Source: Scenedesmus sp. ARA3 (lineage: Eukaryota; Chlorophyta; Chlorophyceae; Sphaeropleales; Scenedesmaceae). Taken from it: a stretch of 64,000 bases of DNA. The notes beneath the pieces were generated by a model. The model worked only from the letters and a program-made list of their open reading frames with translations, was not told where the DNA came from and searched no databases. Shown here piece after piece: positions 12,465 through 24,209 of the stretch. The stretch lies in assembly GCA_004335835.1 (NCBI GenBank), contig RWJK01001605.1, forward strand, positions 124,001 through 188,000, given 5' to 3'. Within the stretch, counting starts at the first letter, position 1; each line of letters starts with the position of its first letter. The position numbers were made by a program, and so were the translations under genes.

Positions 12465-13877
12465 TGCTGGGGATCGCTCACTGCCCTCAACCTTTTGTAG
12501 TTAATGCGAACTCAGGTAGCTTGATCTGCTGAAGTACAGCCACTGCTGTGCCGTTCCGTGCTGGACAGGACGAGTACAATGTTGCTGGTGCAGAGCCGGT
12601 CTGCGAGTTACAGGCACATGGAGGTCAAAAAAGTGGCGCGGTGCTTATTATTTGTGTGTTCTGGACGTTGGTAGTGCCTCTGAAGCTGCCAGAACTTCAA
12701 GTAGAACCCTATAGGGCTTGTGCAATGACCTGACTTGGCCATGGTTTACCAGTGCCGCAGCACAAGAACCTGAGCACTGAAGCGCACTTGGCATCACGCC
12801 TCCACGGTCAGATAACCAACAACAACACAATCTACGCTCACTACAGCAGCCGTATCACACAAAAGATCTGGCGGTCGCATCCCTGCCTGCAACACTGCAC
12901 CAGCCAAGCAGCCAAACGCTGAGCCAGCATGCCCGTGCCCGCGGATGGCACTGCAGAGCTGAAGGCAGAAACCAGTCATTTCACAGAACAGCAGCTGCAG
13001 CGTTGATGCTGAGGGTTCGGATAGCTGTTTCAACCGTGCCAGCAGCAAGCTCCCGTGCCAACCAGAACCAGCCAGAACACATGCACACCACCCTCATCAG
13101 GAAGAAGACCAGGGACTTTTTCTGCTCGTATCAAAACCATCAAGCCATATAAGCGCACAACCAGAACATTGGCCTGGATATGCATGTATCGTGCTGTGCT
13201 GTGCACACCGCGGTTGCTGCTTGCTCGCAGTGTGGCTGCAGCCTCTTCTGCTCATCAGCCCACTGTACACCACACTGGCGCATGAGTGAGCAACACCAGC
13301 ACCCCTGACCAGTAATCAGCAAGCAAATCAGAAACCGTTTGCATGCCACTGTGCATGTTGATGAGCTGGCGCGCTGAGCTGCCAGAAGCACTCGTTGGCA
13401 CTATGTACAGCCATACTGCCTATGCAGCCGTATTTGCCAGCTTGCACAGATGCAACCAGCCAGACCACGACACCGCAACAAACATCCAGCTCACACCAGC
13501 ACCGTGAGCCAGCAGTACCTGCTCAGTGCAGCGGGGACTGAGCATACTGTAAGGGATCTCCTGCTGCTACCCACCCCAACCATGCCTATTGCTGTGCACA
13601 TCGACTCTGCTGCAGCACAGCCCATCACACCCTGCCTGTACAAGAGTGCAGTCCCTCGCTCAGCCGCGCGGCTCTGCAGCAGGCAGGCAGTGCTGCCGCT
13701 TGACTCCATGAGACACCTCAACAGCATACCACACCCCTATCTCACTGCGTGCCACACCTAAATGCTGCGCTGGTTGTAACGCCCGCTCTGCAAGTGTCCG
13801 CGTGCCAGCGACCCAGAAAAGCACAGCACACATGTGCAGCTTGGCAGTGCAGCAGTGTAACTGCCGGACCAGCTGGC
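12465..13877. other. Intergenic; no gene seen
   Basis: Spacer between two minus-strand genes: the promoter side of the TIM44-like gene and the 3' flank of the auxilin-like gene. Short ORFs only; no RNA gene or repeat recognised. Confidence 0.5.
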
Positions 13878-16800
13878 TCAGTTCCTGAACTGTCCCCAGG
13901 CCTCCTTGAGCGCGTCGAAGATCATGTCAGCAATCGCCACCTGCTCATCACCCCCGTTGCGCTGCCGCACCTTGTCGGGGTGCACCAGAAGGTTGGCCTT
14001 CATCCACGCCTTGCGCACCTGCGCACAGCGCGAGCAGCAGCCCGCAGCCAGCAGCAGCAGCAGCGCAGAGCAACTATTACACTTGCGTCTCCCTTGCAGC
14101 TGTGCATATTGCAGCCGGTTGACATGCCACATATGGATGCTGTGTCCATGCTGTAGCTGGCACTGTGCCTCGCAACGAAACCTGTGACTCGTGCTGCTGT
14201 TGCCGCTGTCACTACTGCCGTCATGATTACGTGATGTTGATGATGATGACGATGAGCTGCCTGCACCATGTGCCTGCGATTTGATACTGTATCTGGCATA
14301 AACTTGAAATCGTCAATTTAATTCAAGCCAGTCATCCACTGATTTGAATTTTCCAGGCGATTTTAACTTTGTACCAGATGCAACATCAAATCGTGGACAC
14401 AGAATGCAGGCAGCCCGCCAGCCGCATCAACAGCAGGAGCAGCACTGACACCAGCAACAGCAGCAGGCGTCACACCCGCTGTCCCGAGACACAGTACCAG
14501 CTACGGCACGGGCAGGAAGGAAGCTACAGCACGGGCAGGAAGGAATGGGGTTACTGATTACTTGCTGAAGCAATCTCGCATGCCGAATCCTGCTAGGTAC
14601 CTCCCCAAGGTTATATACCTCTTCACACACGTGAGCATGCACCCAGATAGACCTCGTGCACAGTCTGCGCAGCCCCACACATGCGACTCCATATGCCTCT
14701 GCTCTCGGTCCCCCGCCAGCCCACACCCAACCAGCCCACCACCCCACCTGTGCCGGCTCCAGCAGGTCTGCCATGCCGATGGGCACCCAGCCGCTGCCCT
14801 CCCACAGCACCGTCTGCAGGCTGCCCAGCAGCCCACGCACATTGCCCTGCAGCAGCAGCATGTCAGCACAAGCATGCCAGCAGACAGAACCAGAGTTCAG
14901 CATTTGAGCAGCAGCATGAATATCTGCACCCACAAGGACAGGTGCTGCGTTTACACTCTACTCGATCAGCTAGAGTAGACACTGTGAGCCGCCACAGGGT
15001 CACACAGCAAGCATGGCGGGACACTGGCGCACAGAGCTAGCAGCTGCCTGCCAACCACACTGCCGCCCAGTTGCTCACACAGTTGCAATGCTCTGCTCCA
15101 GCACCAGGACCAGCTGCATGCGCATGCATGTCAGCAATCCAGCCTGCCGCCCCCACCCCCACCTTGTTCTTGTTGCGCCACGCCTCAATGCGCTGCTGGT
15201 GCGCCTGCTTGTGCGCCTGCTGCTGCTGCCGCCGCTCCGTCTCAGCCGCCTCCTTGGCCTGCTGCTCAGCCAGCGCAGCCTTCATCTTGGCGTGCTTCTC
15301 CGCAGCGCGCGCAGCACGCAGCTGCCGGCGCAGCTCGGGCTCCTCAACATCGCCAGCTGCTGCCTCCGCGCCTGCATCAGCGTACAAGTCCCTGCAGGAG
15401 GGCACGGGGAAGAGCAGCAACAGCAGCAGCAGCAGGACAAAACATGTGAGGGTGTAATGGGGTGTCCAGCTGGGCGGCAGAGCCAGGGAATCGGTATCCT
15501 TTGCGGCAACAGGTGCGCAGCGCAGCTTCTCGCAGGCAGTATACCGCACAAAGCGCACGAAGCAGGAATAAAAGTACAAGCAACAGCAGCTGCATAGCAA
15601 CGCACACTGGCCTCGTCTTGCTAGCAGCGGCAGCCCCTGCTAGCAACCATCAGCGCCTGCTCACCCGTGCCTGCCAACATCCACAGCATCCAAGCTGAGC
15701 CCCTCCAGGCCACCCAGGTTGATCATGCTGCTGCTCTTGGCAGGAGCAGCGCCCCTGCCACCAGCAGCGCCAGCAGCAGCAGGGCCGCCCCCACCCAGCA
15801 GGTCCGCAAGCTGCCCGTCCGAGCTGCTGTGGCTCTTGCTCATGCTGCTGCTGCTGCCGGCGGACGCGTGCGCTGATTTCGGCCGCTGCTGCTGCTGCGC
15901 CGGCTTGCTGCTGCTGGCTGCTGCACCGCCTGAGAAGAAGTCGTCCATGTTATCTACGCTGACCAGCCGATTTGGACCTGCTGCTGGTGCTGCCGCCGCC
16001 GCTGCTGCTGCTGCTGCCTTCTTGGGTGAGCTCATGCCCAGTAGGTCATCCTCAGCAGCTGCTGCTGCTGCTGCTGCTGGTGCTGCACCAGGTGCAGGTG
16101 CAGGGGGTACTGGCCGCACTGCCGCTGCTGCTGCAGGCGATGCCGCGCGTCCACCGCTCACCCCTGCTGCTGCGGGTGATGCTGCTGCTGCTCCTCCCGC
16201 TGGTGACGCGCGGCCAGACGCCGGCCTTGCAGCTGCTGCTGCCTGCTGCCTGTCACCTTCCGACAGGTCAAACTCGCGTGTATGGATCACACCAGCGCCT
16301 GCTGCTGCCTCTGTTGCACCAGCAGGGCCAGCTCCTGCAAACTGCTGCTGCGCCTGCTGCTCCTCGCCCTCCAGCACCGCCTGCTCGCGAAGCAGCGCCA
16401 GCACCTTGAGCCGCACCGGGCGCGGCAGCCGGCCCAGCGCCTCCTCCTGCCTTGTGCTGGGCATCTCGCTGATGTGGATGGCCATAGACAGCACGCGCTC
16501 TGCAGGTAGGTCCTCCGGGAGGTAGCCTGCGCCGCCGCTGCCGCTGCTGCTGCCGCCTGCTGCTCCTGGCCGGTCCATGCCTTCCAGCGCCGTCTCAAGC
16601 TGCTGCAGCCCCGCCTGCAACACAGGCAGGCCAGCAAGCAATGGCACACACAAGGCAAGATGGTCGGAGGATACATGTGGTGTTGCTGCTGCTGCTGCTG
16701 CTTCACAGTCCGTCGACTAGAAACCATGATGCACGCAGCACAATGCACAAGGTGTCACATCGCGTCCACAGATGGCTGTATACTTGCAGACCAATCTCCT

Positions 16801-18648
16801 TGCTACTGTTGCTGCTGCTGCTGCTGCTAGCTCAGCTGCTGCTGCAGACAGCCGCCCTTCACCTGTGCTGCCTTGAGGCCCTTCTTGCCGAGCGTTGCTG
16901 CAGTCTTGGTCACGCTCTTCAGCAGCCCACCCCAGCCCTTGCCGCTGCCGCTGCCAGCCCCTACACCCTCTGCCCCATAGCTGCCCCCGTAGCCGTAACC
17001 GCTGTCTATGCCGCCGCTGCCATAGCTGCTGCTGCCGCCGCCTTGCTGGTAGGGCCTGTCTGCCATGGAGCCTGCGCCTGCAATGGCTGCCACGCGCTGC
17101 TCAGCAGCAAGGCTGGAGAAGCTGCTCGGGGCAGCAGCTGCTGCGCCTTGCCTGAAGCGGGAGCTGTCGCTGCTGCCATACCCCTGCTGTTGCTGCTGCT
17201 GTTGCTGTTCATACTGCTCAAAGTACTTTGAGCCAGACCTAGGGCCAGTCGCAGCAGCTGCTGCTGGCGCGTCAGCCACTGCAGAGCTGCTGCCTGGCCG
17301 CTGCTGCTGCTGCTGCTGCTGCACATGCTCGCTGCTGTCATGCCTTGGCAGTGACACGCCAGCTGCTGCAGGCGCCTCAGCAGCTGCAGGTCTGCTGGTG
17401 GCTGCGGCAGCAGCAGTGAGATACATGAATTGGCGGCGGGTGCTGTGAGTGTGCAGCAGGTGTGGCACACGCGTACAGCAGTATGTGTGCCAGAGTTGCA
17501 TCATGCAGATCCAAGTAAGACATGTGTTCACTGCATTACGGCATGAACCTAGACGCCGTATGCACTACACAGCAGCGATGTGCATCACATTGGTCGCAGC
17601 TGCTCACCCGGCTGTGGCATTGGTTGAGCAGGGGGTGGCGTGGCAGGCACTGCTGCTGCTGCACCGTCCACAGAGTCAAAGGCTGCAAAGGGGTCATCAT
17701 GGTCTACTGATGCTGCTGCTGGTTGCTGCTGTTGCCGCGGCTGCTGCTGGGGTGTGCTGCTGACAGGTCCAAACATGTCTTCTAGGTCAAACCCTGCAGC
17801 TCCTGTCTGCACAGCTGGCGATGGCGGCCCTGCACAAAGCGGCAAACAGTGATAGACGATAAGAACTCGCAGACAAGTGATACATACAGGCCTGTAGTTG
17901 TCCTTAACTGACAGACACAGCGCAACACACTTTCTAAAGCTCTGCTTAGGCACACTTTACAGGGGGACACACCAAGCTTGCTCAGCAGCAGTGCACAGCA
18001 CAGCTGAAGGCTGTGCAGCACTGCGCCCTGCCCTGCTCACCTGAGCTGCTGCTGTGTTGCTGCACCGCAGGCCTGTTGACAGGCGGAGGAGTAGGCGACC
18101 GCGCAACAGCAGCTGCTGGTGCCCTGCAGGATGCATACACACAGATGTGTTGCCTGGTAGACTACTGTAGACTACTGTACAACACAGCCTAGCGTATGGC
18201 AGAAAGCTATCCATCGATGCTAGCAGCACATCTTCAGCGCTTGCTGAGCTCAAACAACATCTACAAAGCAGTAAACAGCTGTATAGCTTCGTCAGCAGCT
18301 CAGTGCCCACCTGGGTGCCATCATGGGGGCAGGCTTGCTGATGCCACCCAGTCCTGCAAAGGGGTCGTCTAGGCCTGCCAGCACTGTGCTGCTGCTGCTC
18401 GGGGAGCCTGCTGCTATACTCTTTGCTGATGTGGGCCTCGATGCACTGCCACTGTATCCTGCAGTGCCAATTGGCACTGGAGGTGTTGCAGGAAGCCCAT
18501 TTGCGCCTGCACCCGCGCCAGCAGCAGCTGGCCTCTGCGGTGTCGCAGGTGGCTTGCCTGCCATGCTGGCCTTCTGTTCTGCCATGGTCTGCTTGCCCAG
18601 CACACCAGCCATGATGTCGCCGAAGGGGTCATGGGCTTTGCTGCCCAT
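13878..18648 (-). CDS. Auxilin-like J-domain protein (clathrin uncoating cofactor)
   Basis: Minus-strand exons 18648..18311, 18123..18041, 17829..17608, 17401..16863, 16614..15665, 15391..15163, 14846..14748 and 14018..13878 join in phase to 866 residues. Auxilins recruit Hsc70 to clathrin coats and trigger uncoating. The last 79 residues form the auxilin-type J domain: NVRGLLGSLQTVLWEGSGW, then WMKANLLVHPDKVRQR with the HPD triad at residues 833-835, and a DMIFDALKEAW end helix. Ahead of it is a charged coiled coil rich in Arg/Glu/Gln (about residues 711-787). The N-terminal half is disordered with DPF motifs (residue 7 and two further copies) that typically bind the AP-2 appendage, plus Gln, Ala and Ser runs. 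The domain order matches plant auxilin-like proteins. The start is the first ATG, followed at once by a DPF motif. The gene is divergent from the prenyl synthase. Confidence 0.92.
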
Positions 18649-19182
18649 GCTTGCTAAAGCTTGCTCCTATTTGTTGCCCTGAGCTTCCTTTGTGCTTCTG
18701 CTGCTGTATATGTGCTGAGGCAAGGCAGGTGCGAATGGCAAGAAATGTCGACGCAGAAGATATACCAGACGATTTTTACTGCGCACGCTGTGCTTCAGCA
18801 GTGAGGTGGTTGCTTGGTGCAACGATTTCCAGTGCGTGTGCTGCTTGCTACGCGTGACACAGCATAGTATTTAATTAGAGGTTAAATTAGTTCGTTTTTG
18901 CACATGTCTTCACTTTAGAGTACCTGTGCACCGAATCTCACGGGGGTGCCTGGCTTGGCACATTTGTCAAGTTATGTAGGTTGCTGCTGGTGACACCTGC
19001 TAAGCAAGCATGAGTCGATTGAGCACACTATTGTGAGCGTTCGAACAATCGGGCTACTGCTGCTGTTGCTTCTGTCCGCTACTGAAGCTCAGGCAGATCA
19101 ATACACCAGTTTAGGCTGCCAGCATGCTGCTATAGAAAGTGATATACGACCATTACATAGTTTTCTGCCTTGATACAGTAGC
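18649..19182. promoter_or_regulatory. Divergent intergenic region (shared promoter candidate)
   Basis: About 530 bp separate the start codons of the auxilin-like gene (-) and the prenyl diphosphate synthase (+), so both promoters and 5' UTRs must lie here. No specific element was recognised. Confidence 0.45.
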
Positions 19183-21359
19183 ATGCAGGCGTCCTTCGCC
19201 AGCCTTAGTTTGTGTGGGCGCTTGGCAGCAGCAGCAGCAGCAAAGCCAGGTACATAGATGGGCTGCAGCAAGCAAATTTGCGATACTGAACAACACGTAT
19301 AACTCATTCAATTTTTGTCAGGTGGACTACTCGCAGCAGCCACTGCGGCACTGCCTTGGGCAAGCCAGGCATGGCAGGTACGGCCTGCAGGAAGCCTGCT
19401 TGACTCTCCGCTGCTTATGCCTGGCTGCTCTCAGCTGATAACCTGCTGCTTCAACTGCAGGCACACACAGCAGGAGGGCTTTTGCAACGGCAGCAGCAAA
19501 TAAGCTCCCTGACAAGCCTGAGCAGCTTGCATGCAACAGCATCAGCAGCGTTGGGCGGCGATGCTCAGGTGCGCAGCAACATGCGGGCTGCTGTCAGCTG
19601 CGAGGAGCCTTGCAGAGCCTGTTGTCAGCAGTTGTGCTGCTGTGGTGACAGACTTGCTACTGTGCAAGCATGGGTCAGGCTGTAGCGTAGGGCAACACCC
19701 ACACATCCACCAGTGGACAGCGCCACAAGTGCAGCATTGCGCAACTACCAGCTATGTTGCATCAGCATGGATTTGAGCATGCACGGATCCTGTACTTTGT
19801 GTATCTAAGCAGCAGGGGTAACAGCCCATTGCACAAATTCGGCCTGTAGACAGCCTTGATTGCTGCAGCACTGGCGCTTCACCTGCACTGCGCACTGCAA
19901 ACCCCATTTGACCACCATGGTGGCTGACATCACTTTTATTTTGGCTCCTGCACGCCTGCTTCCGCGTGTGCAGCACTTTGAGGATGCAGCAGGCAGCGCC
20001 GTAGACCCCTTCGCGCTAGTTCGCGATGAAGTCTCTATCGTGTCTGACCGCTTGTGCCAGAGCATTGTCAGCAATGTGCCAGCGCTCGAGCAGGCAGCAG
20101 AGTACTTCTTCAGGCCTGGCGTGCGCGGCAAGCGGCTGCGGCCGACGCTGCTGCTGTTAATGTCCAGCGCGCTGTCAGAGCAGCAGCCGCCGCCGGAGCT
20201 GCTGCTGCCAGATCATCGGCCGCCGCACGAGCGGCCGCAGGAGCAGCGGCGGCGGCAGCAGCGTATCGCAGAGATCGCCGAACTCATCCATGTGGCGTCG
20301 CTGCTGCATGACGACGTGTTAGACGATGCTGAGACGCGGCGCGGCATTTCGTCTCTCAACGCAAGCTCAGGCAACAAGCTCGCGATCCTTGCAGGAGACT
20401 TCCTGCTTGCGCGCGCGAGCGTCACGCTGGCTTCTCTGCAGAACACAGAGATAGTGGAGCTGCTGTCGAGGGTCCTAGAGCATCTGGTTGCTGGCGAGGT
20501 GATGCAGATGAGTGCAGGGCCGGAGCAGCTGACCAGCATGGCGTATTACCTCGACAAAACGTATTACAAGACAGCTAGCCTCATGGCTAACAGCTCGCGT
20601 GCTGTGGCCATCCTGGGGGAGCAGCAGCCGGAGGTGGCTGACCTGGCGTGGCAGTATGGACGGCACCTGGTGAGGATGTGGGGCTGCGCTGTGCTCTGAA
20701 ATGCGCAGGAGGCAGGGCCAATTGCTGCAGGAATGTATGGCGTGTGCGTTGTATTTGAAGGAATGGTTGGGTTTTGTCCGGCAGCCGGAAGCTCAGAAGT
20801 AAAAGCATAGACTGCATCGTGTGCAGCACCCACAGCGAGCAAACAGCAGCCATGCATCAGCATGCCCATGTGTACACATGTGTCGCCGGTCTGTTTGCCA
20901 TGCCACACGCAGCGCTACTCCCACTGACGCTGCCTCTATGCTTGTGTGTGCCGTACTGCTGCCGCCGCTGCCTGCTGCTGCGCAATGCAGGGCCTGGCAT
21001 TCCAGATTGTAGATGATCTGCTGGACATCTTGGGCAGCAGCAAGCAGCTGGGCAAGCCAGCACTGAATGACATGCGCGCAGGCCTAGCCACAGCACCTGT
21101 GCTGTTTGCAGCAGAGGAGCAGCCAGGGCTCATCCCCCTGATAAAGCGCAAGTTCAAGGGGGAGACAGATGTGCAGGCTGGGCTGCAGATGGTGCAGCAG
21201 AGCAGCGGCATCCAGCGCGCAAAGGAGCTGGCAGCGCACCATGCGCAGCTGGCAGCGCAGCAGATAGAGGCGCTGCCGCAGAGCAGCAGCCCGCATGCGC
21301 TGGCGGCACGCGAGGCGCTGATAAACATTACACACAGGGTGCTGGTGCGCAGCAAGTAG
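19183..21359 (+). CDS. Long-chain trans-prenyl (solanesyl-type) diphosphate synthase, plastid-targeted
   Basis: Exons 19183..19249, 19322..19377, 19461..19568, 19974..20669 and 20991..21359 join in phase to 431 residues. The enzyme condenses IPP onto an allylic diphosphate to build the side chain of plastoquinone or ubiquinone. The first aspartate-rich motif is LLHDDVLDDAE (DDxxD at residues 190-194) and the second is FQIVDDLLDI (317-321). GKRLRP is the conserved IPP-binding segment. Small residues (Ala, Ser) at positions -5 and -4 before the first motif fit a long-chain product. The first three exons encode an Ala/Ser/Leu-rich leader beginning MQASFASLSLCGRL that looks like a chloroplast transit peptide; dual targeting is possible. 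Just before the first motif is a Pro/Arg/Gln-rich insertion. An in-frame ATG at 19917 would give a shorter leader, but the acceptor at 19973 fits the three-exon leader better. Confidence 0.9.
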
Positions 21360-23550
21360 GGCTGTTTGTTGTGTTTGGCAGGTGCTGCGAGTGACGCGTG
21401 GGACACACCCCTAGACGCAGGATGCCGCATGTTTCTTTTGCGTGCACGAGTGCGCATGCAGCAGTTGGTTTGCTGTGAGGGATGTGCGTGCCACTGCTGA
21501 GGGTCCGCAGCGTGTTGGTGCAGTGGCACCTAGTGCAGTGCAGCAGCGCAGTGTGTGGTGCAGTGGCGAGGAGGTGCGTGGTATGCATTGTGACTTGCAG
21601 AGGCTGAGGGGAGTGCTGGCAGGCATGGATGCAGCTGGCTCACTGTGTGGGCTTGTGAAATGCTTGCCAGTGTTTGCAGAAACTGTTTGATGTATGGCTG
21701 CACAGCTGTGTGCGCGCTGCAAAGCAACGGTATGAGCAGCACCATGCAGGGACGGTGCGTGTCTAGCAGGTCATCTACAGCAGGTGCTATTTGTGGCCGT
21801 ACAACGCTGAGACCTGCCAGTGAAGGTGCGCCTGTGTAGCGCAGGTGGCTACCACTGCATGTCCTGACGCGCAACGTTTGTTGCGTTGTGACTTTTTGTT
21901 AAAGGCTTGCTCTGCGTAACACCTGATGTCGCAGAGTGCAAAACAGGTTCAAGATACGGCAGCTTGGCGCAGCATGTTTGACTTTCAGGTGTTGCCTGTG
22001 CTGTGTTGGCATGAAGGCTTGTGCATCCATGCCCGTGCCTGCCAGAGGCGTCAGCTACCTTGTGCTTTGCTCGCATGCATCACCTTTGCCGATGCTGCTT
22101 CGTGATGTTGACGTTTCCTTCGTCATGCTGGCACGCTGCATGCATCATTTAAAAGCACCTCTGTCTCGCCAGCACCCTCTACCACACACAGTTTTGTCAG
22201 CGTCGCATGCGGAGGTGCCATGGTTGTTGTGCCAGCTTGCTTCATGTGGGTCAGGCATGCTGCCCACTGCGTTGCTCTACATTTTTAATGTGGTTCAAAC
22301 CTCGTCTTGTTGCAACACGGCGATTGCAACAGCAGTGTTCAGCTGGCTGGTGGTGCTGCAGCAGCAGCCGTCTGATGCCAGGTTTGGTTGTTGCCTCACA
22401 AAGGTATACCTCAAGACACATCTTCTGCAAGTGCCTTGATGCAAAAACAGTGTAGCTTGGTGTCCACATGACAGCACAGTCATAGCCCTTCTGAGGCACT
22501 CGTGCGTACTACCTTCGACGGGTCCAGTGCAATCTGAAGTTCAGCAGCCATGGTGGCCTTTTTGGGGGACCACTTCTAGCCATGTGAGTACTCAATATGC
22601 TGCATTATACTTGCAATGATTGACCTGCTTGCACGTTATACCCCTTGAATATGCAGTGGGAATCCCAGTCCAAGTGCTTGCCTGGCGTTTCGTTTGCCCT
22701 CGTTGCGCAGAGTTGATATGCTGGTTCGGTCTAGCTGACCTGTGATGCAGCGAGTGTTGGAAATCCGTGTTGCTTTGGCCCGTATTCCCCTAGACAACTC
22801 GACAGTTTCAGGTTACCTCTGCAGCGGTCGACCTGAGCACTGCCTGTCCGGTATGCGTATGACAGTGCCTGTATGCTGCTGAATGCTTTGCATGTCCATG
22901 TGTTCGTAATGTGTTCCTTTTACCAGTATGATCACAGGCCCCGGAAGTGACAAATGCTCCGGGGCGACTAATCCGACGTCGGATGTTGGTCGACTCGCAT
23001 GGCGCGAAGCTTCTCATGGCGGCTTCGGGCATAATCTCGGCTCTAGCCGACTCCTGAACGGACCATACAAGTCCTTGTCTCAGTCTTCAACTGTAATTTG
23101 CCTACATCTGAGCTTTCGTCTCCCCTAAGCCTTATCTACCCTAAGCTTAAGTCTACTTCGAAGTGAATTCACACCACTGGTGACCAGGCCATAACCTTTG
23201 GCAGCGAGTATCAGGTGCCTTCAACTGTTGACACATTTACAAGGCCGAGAACAAGCACACAGTATTGGGTGCAGCTCAACGACAGCAGGCAGGTAAAGTT
23301 CGTGCAGTTTAGAGTGTTTGCTTCTATTGTGACAGGCTGACCATTTTTAGCCAGGCACTATACATTATGTTCATCATGGTGTCGCATCACAGTACAGTAT
23401 GTGAGATGATTTGGGAGTGTACATGTGCATCCAGCGAGACTGTACCGAAACGTGGACTCATCGGTTGCTTGTTTGCCTCGCAGGCTGCTCAAGAATCCTC
23501 GCCAAACGGGTGATAACAGGGTGCTCTCAGTGGAACACTCAGGCTTCACG
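21360..23550. other. Intergenic / probable 5' UTR; no firm gene
   Basis: No ORF series joins here. The right part (about 22900-23550) contains a GC-rich block with palindromes and several open stretches next to plausible splice sites, for example an open frame at about 23167-23292 ending at a GTAAAG donor. None could be joined consistently. It is most simply the promoter and 5' UTR of the small gene that starts at 23551. Confidence 0.4.
22939..22984. repeat. Hairpin plus 14-bp perfect palindrome
   Basis: CCCCGGA at 22939-22945 pairs with TCCGGGG at 22958-22964 across a 12-nt loop. Seven bases further on, ATCCGACGTCGGAT (22971-22984) is a perfect 14-bp palindrome. The pair sits about 570-610 bp upstream of the small 72-residue gene. 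It may be a regulatory site or structured RNA; no known family was recognised. Confidence 0.5.
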
Positions 23551-24209
23551 ATGTCATCTTACGTAAGTCACGCTTTGAATGCAAGGCGGTCCTATCAAGC
23601 AACACTCATGACACATTAGTTCTTTTGAGAAGTTGCAAGGCATACAGTGCAGCTTGGGCTGCCCTTCTTGGCTTGTTGCTGAAGTATCGCCCGTCCTTGA
23701 ACATTGCATGTGGTCCCATGAAATTGACTGCATCAGAGGCACTCACAGCCGCAAGCCTACAGGCTTGATACGCGCCCTGTTCACATGCTGTACAGAAGAC
23801 AGCTGATATGTCATTGCCATGTTCACTGGGCCCGGTGGTGCATATATGTGGCAAGGTTCATCCAGGTGTCATCAACTGTGAGCCCCCAGCAGCGTAACTC
23901 ATGTGTGACGTGGGCGCATCAGGCAGCATACATAGCATAGAGTAACAATAATGGCACTCGAGTCCGCATTCACCACCAATGCTGCCTAAACAATTGTTGC
24001 AGGCGCCTTACTCCAAGCCCGGCACTGACATGACTGGCAAGGTGTGGGGGGCTGACGGGGAGATAAGGGGTAACAGCCATCCTGGTTATTCCTGGAACCC
24101 AGAAAGGGATGGCTTGAAGAAGACAGACCCCCGTACGCCTGGCCCTGCTGACAGGGGTGGCAACCACACCAAGCGTGGCGATAAGTTTGACCGGCTTGAT
24201 CACTACTGA
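23551..24209 (+). CDS. Small conserved-looking hydrophilic protein (72 aa), first coding exon of four codons
   Basis: Model: exon 23551..23562 encodes only Met-Ser-Ser-Tyr and ends at a perfect donor GTAAGT. Exon 24003..24209 follows TTGTTGCAG and encodes the remaining 68 residues and stop; both are phase 0. The product is very hydrophilic, rich in Gly, Asp, Lys, Pro and Arg, and contains YSKPGTDMTGKVWG, NSHPGYSWNPERDG and a C-terminal GDKFDRLDHY. It has no signal peptide or membrane segment. The residue pattern is clearly protein-like rather than repeat-derived, unlike most short ORFs here, but I do not recognise the family. A TGTAA motif at 24628-24632 could be its polyadenylation signal. 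Longer 5' coding exons remain possible, since the frame is open upstream of the ATG to about 23425. Confidence 0.6.

Noticed and set aside
15719..16525. Long plus-strand Ala/Leu-rich ORF
   Set aside because: Shadow of the auxilin-like exon on the minus strand, open only because of repeat codons.
19531..19776. Alternative transit-peptide start (MLRCAATCG...) for the prenyl synthase
   Set aside because: Mitochondrial-looking, but it needs a weak donor; the three-exon leader from 19183 matches phases at every junction.
22285..22305. GGTTCAAACC-like B box suggesting a tRNA
   Set aside because: No A box at the right distance and no cloverleaf could be folded; the other GGTTCAA occurrences fail the same way.
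23167..23292. Open frame ending at a GTAAAG donor upstream of the 72-residue gene
   Set aside because: It could not be joined in phase to the next acceptor; more likely 5' UTR or chance.
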